From: Moraxellaceae bacterium | Lineage (GTDB): Bacteria > Pseudomonadota > Gammaproteobacteria > Pseudomonadales > Moraxellaceae | Assembly: GCA_025363155.1 (NCBI GenBank) | Contig: JANYEL010000058.1 | Coordinates: 1-53,836, forward strand | Direction: 5' to 3' | DNA length: 53,836 nt | In this document: piece after piece, positions 45,945 through 53,836 of the stretch | Numbering within the stretch: position 1 is the stretch's first letter | Layout: every line of letters starts with the position of its first letter | The notes under the pieces: generated by a model | Seen by the model: only the letters and a program-made list of their open reading frames with translations | The model's database searches: none | Told to the model about the DNA's origin: nothing | Position numbers and translations under genes: made by a program

Positions 45945-46703
45945 ATGCTGGCTAAACGTATTATCCCCTGCCTAGATGTCGACAATGGTCGCGTTGTGAA
46001 AGGTGTGCAATTTTTGGATATTCGCGATGCTGGCGATCCAGTCGAAGTCGCACGCCGCTATAACGATCAAGGTGCGGATGAAATCACGTTCCTCGACATT
46101 ACCGCGACTGCGCATGGTCGCGATACGACTTATCGCACCGTTGAACGCATGGCAGAATCCATTTTCGTTCCGCTCACCGTAGGCGGTGGCGTGCGTAAAG
46201 TGGATGATATTCGTCAACTGTTAAATGCAGGCGCTGATAAGGTGTCGATCAATTCCGCCGCCGTATTCACACCTGAGTTTGTCGGTGAAGCATCATCACG
46301 TTTTGGCGCGCAATGTATCGTTGTCGCCATTGATGCCAAGAAAGTCGCAGACGGAAAATGGGAAATTTTCACCCACGGTGGTCGTAAACCAACGGGCATT
46401 GATGCCGTCGAGTGGGCCATCAAAATGGTGGGACTTGGCGCAGGCGAATTGCTAGTCACCAGTATGGACGCGGACGGTACGAAGGCTGGTTATGATCTTG
46501 GCTTGATGAAAAGCATCACGTCAAAAGTGAACATTCCAGTGATTGCTTCGGGCGGTGTGGGGAACTTGCAACATCTAGCAGATGGCGTATTGCTCGGTGG
46601 CGTGGATGCGGTTTTGGCAGCGAGTATTTTTCACTTTGGGCAATATACGATTCCAGAAGCGAAGCGTTATATGGCTGCGCAAGGGATTGAGATGCGGTTG
46701 TAA
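45945..46703 (+). CDS. hisF: Imidazole glycerol phosphate synthase, cyclase subunit
   Basis: The 252-residue TIM-barrel enzyme makes imidazole glycerol phosphate and AICAR with HisH. The catalytic aspartates D11 ([13 protein letters not shown]) and D130 (VVAIDAKK) are present, along with the phosphate-binding VGGGVR and ASGGVG loops. The length matches the family. It is divergent from thrB, with no other his gene near. A palindromic repeat follows the stop. Confidence 0.97.
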   Translation: MLAKRIIPCLDVDNGRVVKGVQFLDIRDAGDPVEVARRYNDQGADEITFLDITATAHGRDTTYRTVERMAESIFVPLTVGGGVRKVDDIRQLLNAGADKVSINSAAVFTPEFVGEASSRFGAQCIVVAIDAKKVADGKWEIFTHGGRKPTGIDAVEWAIKMVGLGAGELLVTSMDADGTKAGYDLGLMKSITSKVNIPVIASGGVGNLQHLADGVLLGGVDAVLAASIFHFGQYTIPEAKRYMAAQGIEMRL

Positions 46704-46716
46704 GAGGCTGTTATAA

Positions 46717-46811
46717 ACTGTAAAAGCTCACTGAGTTTGTCGAAGTGCCAACCGCAGGTATTTACACTTTTCGCCGCACATTTCGACATGCTCAATGAGC
46801 TATAGTTTTTC
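46717..46811. repeat. Palindromic REP-like repeat downstream of hisF
   Basis: The left arm AACTGTAAAAGCTCACTGAG...TTTGTCGAAGTGC and the right arm GCACATTTCGACATGCTCAATGAGCT...ATAGTTTTT are imperfect inverted repeats of about 35 bp around a 30-nt centre. The TTCGACA/GCTCAGTGAGC wording is that of REP-like elements seen in many proteobacteria. It may double as terminator for the converging hisF and thioesterase genes. Confidence 0.6.
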
Positions 46812-46832
46812 TAAAAATGAATCTAGTGACTT

Positions 46833-47417
46833 TTAATCCCGCTTACCCAATCTCGGCACAATACTCTCAATATTTTCTTTTAAAGTCTCTCGTCCCTCTT
46901 TGATGTTCTCGCGCAAATTATCACGCAATGAACGCGCAGCATTAGTCAGACCACTGGTTAAACCAATACGCTCTTCAGATTCAGAACCTAGCAAATCATT
47001 GCCGACAGTTTGTTCAAGCGCATAAATCCGCTGACGTAATTCAGCAGGAAGTGCAGCTTTCCCTAAAGTCGAAGCATTCACCATCACGGCAATCGCATCG
47101 CCTGTTGCTACAATTTGCTTTTGCTTCGTGCTATACAACACATAATTCATGCGGAATCCTGAATTGCGCACTTCAATCACCTGCACGCCAATTTCCAACA
47201 CATCCGGAAAAAAAACAGGACGCAAAAAACGACAGCTGCTCGACGCAATCACGGCAGACAAGCCCTGCCCAATCGCATCAATTTTAGTCAGATATTCAAC
47301 ACGCGCACTCTCGATGTAGCGGTAGTACATGACATTATTGACATGACCCACCGCATCCATATCGCCCCAAGCGACATTTTGGCTATAAACAACTGCAAAC
47401 TCTTTGAGTGAACTCAT
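46833..47417 (-). CDS. Acyl-CoA thioesterase, hot-dog (4HBT) family
   Basis: The 194-residue protein carries the 4HBT pattern WGDMDAVGHVNNVMYYRYIE with the catalytic aspartate, and VIASSSCRFLRPVFFPDVLE. The domain ends near residue 130. It is followed by an extra ~60-residue tail rich in R, N, E and L (NLRENIKEGRETLKENIESI) that is predicted helical and may oligomerise. The start is the ATG at 47417; an open frame upstream begins only with TTG. Confidence 0.85.
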   Translation of the reverse strand: MSSLKEFAVVYSQNVAWGDMDAVGHVNNVMYYRYIESARVEYLTKIDAIGQGLSAVIASSSCRFLRPVFFPDVLEIGVQVIEVRNSGFRMNYVLYSTKQKQIVATGDAIAVMVNASTLGKAALPAELRQRIYALEQTVGNDLLGSESEERIGLTSGLTNAARSLRDNLRENIKEGRETLKENIESIVPRLGKRD

Positions 47418-47503
47418 GGTGTTTTTTTCCAACGAAAAAATTAATTAGGAAAGAAAACCCGCGTAAAAAAATTCAATCATCCCTACGCATTACCCGCATT
47501 TCG

Positions 47504-48745
47504 CTAATTCTGTAAACTTATTTTATTCAATAATGTAGCACGCAACTGCTCATCCAAATTCGGTTGTTTTTCAATCTGCCAGATTAACGAATATTTCTCA
47601 ATTAACGGATGATTTTGGTATGGACTCAATAAAGCCATTGCCGCATCAATTTGCTCAGGTTCTGATGCAACCTGATGTCGCATCCAACGTACTCGCGCCA
47701 ACACCACATCAGGCTGCGCTGGATAGCGTTGCTCCAATTGCACCAATACATTATCAACAGATTGCGCTACTGATTCAACGGCATGTTCAATACAAATACT
47801 GATCCAACTGACCAATAATGACGCATCCAAACGCGTTGCAAACACGCGCTCCGCCAATTCCATCGCTCGTGCATATTGCCCAGCCTTAACCATCAATGCA
47901 AACATTTGATTGGCAAAATGATCTTGAGTCTCAGGCGGCATGATCTGGAGAAGACGTGTTAAACGATCAGCTGCATCTTCGGGTATTTCATGTACCGATA
48001 ACGCATCCAACCACAAAGCCCAATCAATATTTTTTGACGCTGGAAAAATCAAATAAGACAACATATGCCACGGCTGTTTGGAGGCAAGATCACTCCATAA
48101 TACGCCGACTTGTCGATCAAAATCAGGCTGTAATGCTTCGCGAACAGGCTCAACCACGCCACGTTCGTGATACGAAAGTAGCACTTCTAAAGTATTTTGG
48201 GCTTGCAGATAATCGCCTGACGCTAAACATATTTTTGCACGCAACAACATCGCCAGTTCATGATCATCACTATCAATATGCAATAAATGCTCATTCGCCG
48301 CTGCATACAATCCCGCTTGGCAAGCAACATCGGCTTGCAACAAATGCAAGGCAGAACCTTTTTTCTTATTAAAAGGTTTCAGATTCAAACTGTTATTGGT
48401 CAATGAATCTTCCATCGCCGCGAACGCCGCAGGGAAGTTTGCAACCATGCGTTGGCGGATTGCAGCATCCAAACTCATCAATGTTTTACGGCGAGATAAT
48501 GCTTTGCGCTTTTGATAAAAATCCGCTGAACCAAACAACACGGCACGGATGATAAAAAACAGAAGGATAAACGTTATGGTCAATAAAATGACCGCCAACA
48601 ACGCAAAACCCACACTGGTTTGCAGTTGCCACTGATGCCAAACCATGAGCACAAAGCCCGCATCATCGGATAACGCATTGGTTAATATTGCCAAGAGCAG
48701 CAATAAGATCGCGCTAAAAACAATCAGAATAATACCGTCAGTCAT
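47504..48745 (-). CDS. hemY: HemY-like inner-membrane protein with TPR-like repeats
   Basis: The 413-residue protein has two N-terminal membrane helices (about residues 4-24 and 42-68), then a basic segment and helical TPR-like repeats to the end. This is the HemY family of the proteobacterial hem operon, not the Bacillus protoporphyrinogen oxidase of the same name. Its role in heme synthesis is not defined. It overlaps hemX by 4 nt. Confidence 0.88.
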   Translation of the reverse strand: MTDGIILIVFSAILLLLLAILTNALSDDAGFVLMVWHQWQLQTSVGFALLAVILLTITFILLFFIIRAVLFGSADFYQKRKALSRRKTLMSLDAAIRQRMVANFPAAFAAMEDSLTNNSLNLKPFNKKKGSALHLLQADVACQAGLYAAANEHLLHIDSDDHELAMLLRAKICLASGDYLQAQNTLEVLLSYHERGVVEPVREALQPDFDRQVGVLWSDLASKQPWHMLSYLIFPASKNIDWALWLDALSVHEIPEDAADRLTRLLQIMPPETQDHFANQMFALMVKAGQYARAMELAERVFATRLDASLLVSWISICIEHAVESVAQSVDNVLVQLEQRYPAQPDVVLARVRWMRHQVASEPEQIDAAMALLSPYQNHPLIEKYSLIWQIEKQPNLDEQLRATLLNKISLQN

Positions 48746-49767
48746 GATGCAGCCACGCGTTGTGGTTGAGGCAATTTGATGACGGCAGCAGGTGCAATGG
48801 GGATAGAAACAACCTCAGACAGTGGTTTGATTGTCAATGCTTCAGCAGGCGCCCACTGTAATGCAGTCAATTGCAGTTTAGGATGCGCAGGAACAGTCAG
48901 CGCCGCAATAGATGCTTGCATCTGCTTTGCTGCGGGGTCTACAACGCCAGCCAATTGTGTACGACCATCCGCTAACAACTGCATCACCCGATCGGACTGT
49001 CCTTGCGCGAGTGCTTGGCGTGCAAGCCCTAAAGTCAGCGCAACTTCACGACAGACCAAACCACGTTGCAACATATTTTCACGGACATTAAGCGAAGGTT
49101 TTTCAATCACAAATAACCGCGCAATCCGCTGCGTAAACGATAGTTCAGCCGCAGGTTCAGCAGCTTTTTGTGCTGGAAGATTCATTGAGCTGGTCGCAAC
49201 TTGCATGCTTGGACCTTGACGCGCCATCCCATCTAAGGTCAGTTGCAAATTGGCAATATGACGATCCAAAAGCTGTATTTCTTGACGTTGGGTTTGCGCT
49301 TGGCTGTCAATCAGTTTCAAATCAACATCAATGGCTCGCACCAAAGCACTCGCCGTCAGCTCTGAAATAGCACGACCTGTGACGAGGGAGCTCAAATTGG
49401 ATTTAACCAGATTGAGCGTATTTTTTGAGGAATCAAACGCATTGATAGATGAGGCTTTTTGATCGAGTTCTAATTGTGATTGAGCAAGTTGCAAGGTCTG
49501 CCTAAGCCAATGTTGCGGGAATACTTGTGCCATCGATAGCGTTAATTGTGAAACGGCATTGGTCGGATCAGTCTGCGCATCATCTTTCTCATCGCGCGTT
49601 GTGGCGATCAATCGATCATTCAAATCAGAGACTTGCATCGTCAACGTGGCTAAACGACTCTCAACCTCTTGATTACGTTGTTGGTCAGTCAAATAGGCTT
49701 TTTCGCCCAAATAACCGACGCCTACGATCGCTGCAACAGATAACGTCATGGTGGCCCAACGCTTCAT
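48742..49767 (-). CDS. hemX: HemX family protein
   Basis: The 341-residue protein has one membrane helix (residues 7-24), a coiled-coil segment to about residue 65 and a helical domain with a Pro/Ala-rich C terminus. The HemX family is often mislabelled uroporphyrinogen-III C-methyltransferase but has no SAM-binding motif here. The only in-frame ATG is at 49767 and has no good ribosome-binding site. The strong AAGGAG site upstream (49856-49851) points to a different frame. Confidence 0.85.
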   Translation of the reverse strand: MKRWATMTLSVAAIVGVGYLGEKAYLTDQQRNQEVESRLATLTMQVSDLNDRLIATTRDEKDDAQTDPTNAVSQLTLSMAQVFPQHWLRQTLQLAQSQLELDQKASSINAFDSSKNTLNLVKSNLSSLVTGRAISELTASALVRAIDVDLKLIDSQAQTQRQEIQLLDRHIANLQLTLDGMARQGPSMQVATSSMNLPAQKAAEPAAELSFTQRIARLFVIEKPSLNVRENMLQRGLVCREVALTLGLARQALAQGQSDRVMQLLADGRTQLAGVVDPAAKQMQASIAALTVPAHPKLQLTALQWAPAEALTIKPLSEVVSIPIAPAAVIKLPQPQRVAAS

Positions 49768-49863
49768 TTTCTGAGCCCCATCGGTAAGCTTAGAACCGTG
49801 CTTGTAAACATTGTCACTGCCCTTCTCATCAAATACGCGATCAAATGACTCTCCTTGTCTTTC

Positions 49864-50661
49864 TCATCTTAGGTCTTCAATATCCGCCACAACCTCAAGA
49901 ATATGTTGCGGTTGTAAGCTGGTTAACCGACGAATCCGAGGGGTGAGTTGCACAACTTCATCCATAAGTCGTTGCCCCAGCACCAATAACCACGGCGTTA
50001 ACGCCTGTTCACCTGCGAGTTCGCGCCAGTAGCGCCAAGACTCACCGCTACTTAATAACACAACATCAGGCAGATGTTTGTCATCTTTTTTTACTGAATA
50101 GCTTGTTGTTGAACAATAATTCGCCCACAACGCTTTACTCAACGCAGGTAATTGGCGCTGATACAAATTCAAAACCTGTAATTGCACACCGCGTGCCAGC
50201 AAGCTTTCCTGGACCAACTCACGCCCACCGATGCCGCGCCAAACCATCACCAGCTCATCGACAACGAGATCACTGAGCGCCGAGGACGCAATTAACCCTT
50301 CACTGGTTTCTAACTCTGGTACATCTGCTGTGATTCCGACAGCTTTTAAAACTTGCGCGGTACCATGCCCGACTGCAAGCCAACGGATGGGTAATGCAGC
50401 GACATTCACCTTTAATATATCTAATGCTTGCAAGCCTAAACGTGCAGCCGTTGGACTGACCACAACAATCACACGCGGAGGCTGAACAACCAATTGCCTT
50501 AATGCATTTTGATCCTGTTCTGTGACAGGTAAAGGAATCAATTCCAGTAATGGCAGCTCATCAACATGCCAACCCGCTTGCTCAAGTGCAAGCGTAAGCG
50601 GTTGCGCCCGATCGGTTGGGCGCGTATTAAGGAAATATCCGAGGGGCTTTTGGTCAGTCAT
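49864..50661 (-). CDS. hemD: Uroporphyrinogen-III synthase
   Basis: The 265-residue enzyme closes hydroxymethylbilane to uroporphyrinogen III. It shows the weakly conserved family order: LNTRPTDRAQPLTLALEQAG, VVSPTAARLGLQAL, WLAVGHGTAQVL and SSGESWRYW. It starts 8 nt after hemC and is followed by hemX, the usual hemCDXY order. Confidence 0.93.
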   Translation of the reverse strand: MTDQKPLGYFLNTRPTDRAQPLTLALEQAGWHVDELPLLELIPLPVTEQDQNALRQLVVQPPRVIVVVSPTAARLGLQALDILKVNVAALPIRWLAVGHGTAQVLKAVGITADVPELETSEGLIASSALSDLVVDELVMVWRGIGGRELVQESLLARGVQLQVLNLYQRQLPALSKALWANYCSTTSYSVKKDDKHLPDVVLLSSGESWRYWRELAGEQALTPWLLVLGQRLMDEVVQLTPRIRRLTSLQPQHILEVVADIEDLR

Positions 50662-50669
50662 ATTTTGAT

Positions 50670-51659
50670 CTAGGGCTGATCTGGAAGCGCTGGATGAATC
50701 GCAAGCGCAGCCAACAACTTATCCGCACCTGCATTCAGCAATCGTTCGGCCAAGGTGATGCCTAACTTCTCAGCATCCGCCGCTGGACCGATAATTTGAT
50801 CTTTTAATAATACTTTTCCATCGACACTACCGACGCGACCTTGCAAAGTGAGTTGCTCGCCATCCAGCGTTGCAAAACCAGCAATCGGCACTTGGCAGCC
50901 ACCCATTAAACGATGATTGAATGCACGCTCGGCACGCACACAACTATTGGTAACGCGATCTGCCAGTGGTGCAATCAGCGACGTCACACGATCATCGCCG
51001 ATACGACACTCCAAGCCTAACGCGCCTTGACCAACCGCAGGTAAAGACATTTCCGTGTCTAACCGTTCGCGAATGCGCTCGCCCAATCCCAAGCGAATCA
51101 AACCCGCACTTGCCAAAATGATCGCATCATATTCACCCGCGTCTAATTTGCCTAAACGCGTACCGACATTACCACGCAAATCGACAATTTCTAAGTCAGG
51201 ACGATAATGCTGTAATTGACTGCACCGACGCAGACTGGATGTCCCTAGACGCGCACCTTTGGGCAAATCGACAAGGCTCAAATATTGATTTGAAACGAAC
51301 GCATCGGTTGGATCTTCGCGTTCACAAATCACCGCAAGCTCTAAACCTTCGGGCAAATCCATTGGCACATCTTTCATGGAATGCACGGCCAAATCAGCAC
51401 GACCATCTAACAATGCTTGCTCTAATTCTTTAACGAATAAACCTTTACCGCCAATCTTTGACAACGACGTATCTAAAATTTTATCGCCTTGCGTCACAAA
51501 CGTGACTAAATTGACTTCTAATTCAGGATGGAGCGCCAGCAAGCGCGCCTTAATATGTTCGGCTTGCCATAGCGCGAGCGGACTTTTACGCGTCGCGATA
51601 TTCAATACAGAATTTGAGGTTAATGGCACTAAAGGGTTCGAGCTATTTTGCGCATTCAT
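50670..51659 (-). CDS. hemC: Porphobilinogen deaminase (hydroxymethylbilane synthase)
   Basis: The 329-residue enzyme polymerises four porphobilinogens. [18 protein letters not shown] opens it, then [18 protein letters not shown] and [12 protein letters not shown]. The dipyrromethane cofactor cysteine is C255 in [10 protein letters not shown]. The ATG at 51659 is the likely start; the open frame upstream has only a TTG. It is first in hemC-hemD-hemX-hemY. Confidence 0.96.
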   Translation of the reverse strand: MNAQNSSNPLVPLTSNSVLNIATRKSPLALWQAEHIKARLLALHPELEVNLVTFVTQGDKILDTSLSKIGGKGLFVKELEQALLDGRADLAVHSMKDVPMDLPEGLELAVICEREDPTDAFVSNQYLSLVDLPKGARLGTSSLRRCSQLQHYRPDLEIVDLRGNVGTRLGKLDAGEYDAIILASAGLIRLGLGERIRERLDTEMSLPAVGQGALGLECRIGDDRVTSLIAPLADRVTNSCVRAERAFNHRLMGGCQVPIAGFATLDGEQLTLQGRVGSVDGKVLLKDQIIGPAADAEKLGITLAERLLNAGADKLLAALAIHPALPDQP

Positions 51660-51697
51660 GACTTTCAGATCCAATTAAAAACAGCCTATTGATAAAC

Positions 51698-51723
51698 AAA
51701 ACCGAGCTTATTGAGCTCGGTTT
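51698..51723 (-). terminator. Terminator between algR and hemC
   Basis: AAACCGAGCT and AGCTCGGTTT pair over 10 bp with a 5-nt loop and lead into TTTTGTTT on the minus strand. It separates the algR transcript from the hem operon, so hemC must have its own promoter or rely on read-through. Confidence 0.8.
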
Positions 51724-51749
51724 ATGACTTCACGACAGGCAAAGACACA

Positions 51750-52487
51750 TTACAATAAATGCATTTTATCCTTTAATTGCGGTAAATGACGACGACTCAC
51801 GGCCAATCGTTCATCTATTCCACGGAAACGCACTTGATATTGTCCTGTAGCGACCATTTCAATCCCTTCTAAATAAGGAATTGCCAGCAATGCATTACGA
51901 TGGACGCGGATAAAACGATCACCAAATTCGGATTCTAATTCTTTCAACGTCTCATCAATCAGCACTTCACCGCCAGTATGGCGCACAGTGACATACTTCT
52001 GATCCGCCAAGAAATAATAAATACTATCGAGGGGAATCAACTCCATGCCACGATGGGTACGCGCCGTAATATGTTGGCGAGTGGGTTTAGCATCCACTTC
52101 GTTCGCCGCACGTAATTGATTCACTTGAGCCGCATTTAAATGACCCACACGCGTCAACGCTGCGGAGAGATCATCGCGATTGACTGGCTTCAGCAAATAG
52201 CCAACAGCACGATTTTTAAAGGCTTCGATGGCGTGTTGATCAGATGCCGTCACAAAAATAATCGCTGGTGGATGTGCTAACTCGGCCAACACTTCAGCGC
52301 ATTGGATGCCGTCCATTTCAGGCATGCGCACATCAAGCAACAACACATCTGGGTGTAGTTCATCCACTTTGGCAATCGCATCCACGCCGTTCGAAGATTG
52401 TCCAACGACCTGATGCCCTGCTTCAACGACCATTCGACTGAGGCGCTCGCGCCCTAACGATTCGTCATCGCAAATTAAAACATTCAC
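51750..52487 (-). CDS. algR: LytTR response regulator AlgR
   Basis: The 245-residue regulator has a receiver domain with acidic pocket CDDES and phosphorylated D52 (LLLDVRMPEMDG), then a C-terminal LytTR DNA-binding domain (LIPLDSIYYFLADQKYVTV, FIRVHRNALLAI). The start is a GTG at 52487 with AAGGAGG 5-6 nt upstream; the ATG nine codons earlier has no such site. In Pseudomonas AlgR controls twitching motility, alginate and virulence. Its place beside algZ and hemC is conserved. Confidence 0.94.
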   Translation of the reverse strand: MNVLICDDESLGRERLSRMVVEAGHQVVGQSSNGVDAIAKVDELHPDVLLLDVRMPEMDGIQCAEVLAELAHPPAIIFVTASDQHAIEAFKNRAVGYLLKPVNRDDLSAALTRVGHLNAAQVNQLRAANEVDAKPTRQHITARTHRGMELIPLDSIYYFLADQKYVTVRHTGGEVLIDETLKELESEFGDRFIRVHRNALLAIPYLEGIEMVATGQYQVRFRGIDERLAVSRRHLPQLKDKMHLL

Positions 52488-52680
52488 AGTAACCTCCTTA
52501 TTCCCATGCAGCATTCTTATCCATGAATGTGTTTTTCGACTGCATTTATATCATTATTTTCGCAAGGTACAACATGGCAAAACCAATATAGTTTTCCGCT
52601 CTTCTTCTGCATATTATAACACAATGCCGTATATGCCTAATCTACCGCAAAATGAGCCTTCACCTCAACTCATTACGACT

Positions 52681-53754
52681 TTAACTCGGTGTTTGATTAA
52701 ACGGATATGACAGATATGCGGTAAATAAATCTTGTGCGCGATGGGTTGATAGCCGTGCGGTCATGCCGTATTGCGCCTGCAATCGGTCATGAATATTCTT
52801 CAGCGCCATTTGATTTCCCGTCGCTGCGCGTTCTGGCAGAACCTTCTGCGTAGGCTGAATCGGGTTATTCACCACAATCTTAACCTCATTGGCACTCCAC
52901 TCAATCAGGACGGTAATGAGGCTTGGACGTGAACCAGGTTCAACGCCATGCACGACCGCATTTTCAAGTAAGGGCTGCAAGGTCAACGAAGGAATTTTAA
53001 TTCTGCGAAGCGTCTCCTCATCGGGGGTTTGCCATTCGACCTGTAACCGATCACCCAAACGTACCGTCTCAATCGCTAAATAGCGGCGACACAACACCAC
53101 TTCGTCATAGAGAGAAACCTCGCCTGCTGACTGCAAACTGGCGCGAAACAATGCCGATAAATCCTCAACCACAACCCCAGCGCGACGACTATCAATATCG
53201 ATCAGAGACAAAACTGTATTCATGGAGTTAAACAAAAAATGAGGACGAATCCGCGCTTGTAACGTATCTAATCGCGCAGACAATTCCGCTCGTTCGCGTA
53301 CCACCAAACGTTCACGCATATATAAGTAATGTAGCAACACGCCGCCAGCAATCATGGTCAGCAGCAAGTTATGACCCATTCTACGCCACATCAGTGCTGG
53401 ATCTGCATCCATGAGATGGAGGTAAATCAACAGTTGATTCACGATGAATGTATAAAGCACAACAATAGAACTCACAATGACCGCACACACCGCAGCCGCT
53501 CGAATCCGCGGCATTCGAATCAATCGTGAACGTAACTTATCCGCAATAATGGCAAAACTGAGCGCGACCCAATTCATGAAAAACACATAGACAAAGTATT
53601 GTTCCCATGAAAAATTCTGTGCTGCGGTCATTGGTACTAATGCAGAAAACAGCGCCAATAGATTAGTGACGACCAACAAACGTAGCAACGCTCCCGCCTC
53701 CGAAAAACGGGGTAAAAAGAACGTATAGTCTCGATCGATACGTGCATTTGTCAT
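52681..53754 (-). CDS. algZ: Sensor histidine kinase AlgZ/FimS (LytS-type)
   Basis: The 357-residue membrane protein has four hydrophobic segments (about residues 22-45, 52-70, 87-110 and 128-146). A His_kinase (PF06580) region follows with ARIRPHFLFNSMN (H172), and an ATPase part with LQPLLENAVVHGVEPG. It pairs with the downstream algR across a 193-nt gap. In this family the kinase is atypical and may act partly as a phosphatase. Confidence 0.92.
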   Translation of the reverse strand: MTNARIDRDYTFFLPRFSEAGALLRLLVVTNLLALFSALVPMTAAQNFSWEQYFVYVFFMNWVALSFAIIADKLRSRLIRMPRIRAAAVCAVIVSSIVVLYTFIVNQLLIYLHLMDADPALMWRRMGHNLLLTMIAGGVLLHYLYMRERLVVRERAELSARLDTLQARIRPHFLFNSMNTVLSLIDIDSRRAGVVVEDLSALFRASLQSAGEVSLYDEVVLCRRYLAIETVRLGDRLQVEWQTPDEETLRRIKIPSLTLQPLLENAVVHGVEPGSRPSLITVLIEWSANEVKIVVNNPIQPTQKVLPERAATGNQMALKNIHDRLQAQYGMTARLSTHRAQDLFTAYLSYPFNQTPS

Positions 53755-53763
53755 TGCGGTTTA

Positions 53764-53795
53764 TTGACCTGTTTTAGAGTTGAATTTGCTATACT
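53764..53795 (+). promoter_or_regulatory. Candidate promoter of argH
   Basis: TATACT (53790-53795) is preceded by TGC, giving an extended -10. A TTGACC lies 20 nt upstream, too far for an ideal -35 but compatible with an extended -10 promoter. It points to the ATG at 53825. Confidence 0.4.
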
Positions 53796-53824
53796 TGCAC
53801 TTATTTTGCGTTTGCGACCTGACA

Positions 53825-53836
53825 ATGACCACACCA
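53825..53836 (+). CDS. argH: Probable start of argininosuccinate lyase (partial)
   Basis: Only ATG ACC ACA CCA is in the window. In Pseudomonas and Acinetobacter argH lies divergent to algZ at exactly this place, and a promoter-like element precedes the ATG. The call rests on synteny, not on protein sequence. Confidence 0.4.

Overview
The window is 53.8 kb of chromosomal housekeeping DNA from a gammaproteobacterium. It is most likely a member of the Moraxellaceae (an Acinetobacter/Alkanindiges-like lineage). The reasons are the argH | algZ-algR-hemC-hemD-hemX-hemY block, an aminoglycoside-kinase-type homoserine kinase (ThrB), an ArgA with fused amino-acid-kinase and GNAT domains, the divergent rne/rluC pair, and a moderate, slightly AT-rich base composition. 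There is no rRNA, CRISPR array, prophage or plasmid replication gene. The one tRNA is tRNA-Lys(UUU).

Left third (1-24 kb): the N-terminal part of a membrane sensor protein runs off the left edge. Next come tRNA-Lys, an acyl-CoA synthetase and RNase E (rne), which is divergent from the pseudouridine synthase rluC across a 770-nt gap. Then follow a small unknown gene, a palindromic repeat, a HAD phosphatase, an MHS-type transporter, a marR plus metal-dependent hydrolase pair, the tail protease prc, nagZ, a methyltransferase, an RhlA-like hydrolase fused to a PilZ domain, proA, a hot-dog thioesterase, a frameshifted carotenoid-biosynthesis-like gene, a DUF2238 membrane protein and a glycine-zipper lipoprotein.

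Middle (24-40 kb): a phosphoesterase-like lipoprotein has a well-formed Pho box placed correctly over a -10 element. glyQ-glyS and argA converge, and the whole gap between them is filled by a small cassette: a DUF559 (Vsr-like) endonuclease gene between two copies of a roughly 100-bp nested palindrome. Then come a phosphopantetheinyl transferase, an unknown lipoprotein, argE, yggX and the phosphate-uptake operon pstS-pstC-pstA-pstB-phoU, which has its own Pho box.

Right third (39-54 kb): an M23 peptidase lipoprotein, two small genes (one barstar-like), and leuA preceded by a leucine-rich leader peptide whose promoter would make it nearly leaderless and whose -35 lies in a perfect 9-bp inverted repeat. 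Next are an AT-rich acyltransferase, thrB, hisF, a thioesterase, the heme block hemC-hemD-hemX-hemY, the two-component pair algZ/algR, and the first codons of what is probably argH.

Most genes are ordinary biosynthesis and phosphate or envelope homeostasis. The items most worth follow-up are the DUF559-palindrome cassette, the Pho-box-controlled phosphoesterase lipoprotein, the RhlA-PilZ fusion and the leuA control region. All family calls come from reading the sequence; no database search was run.
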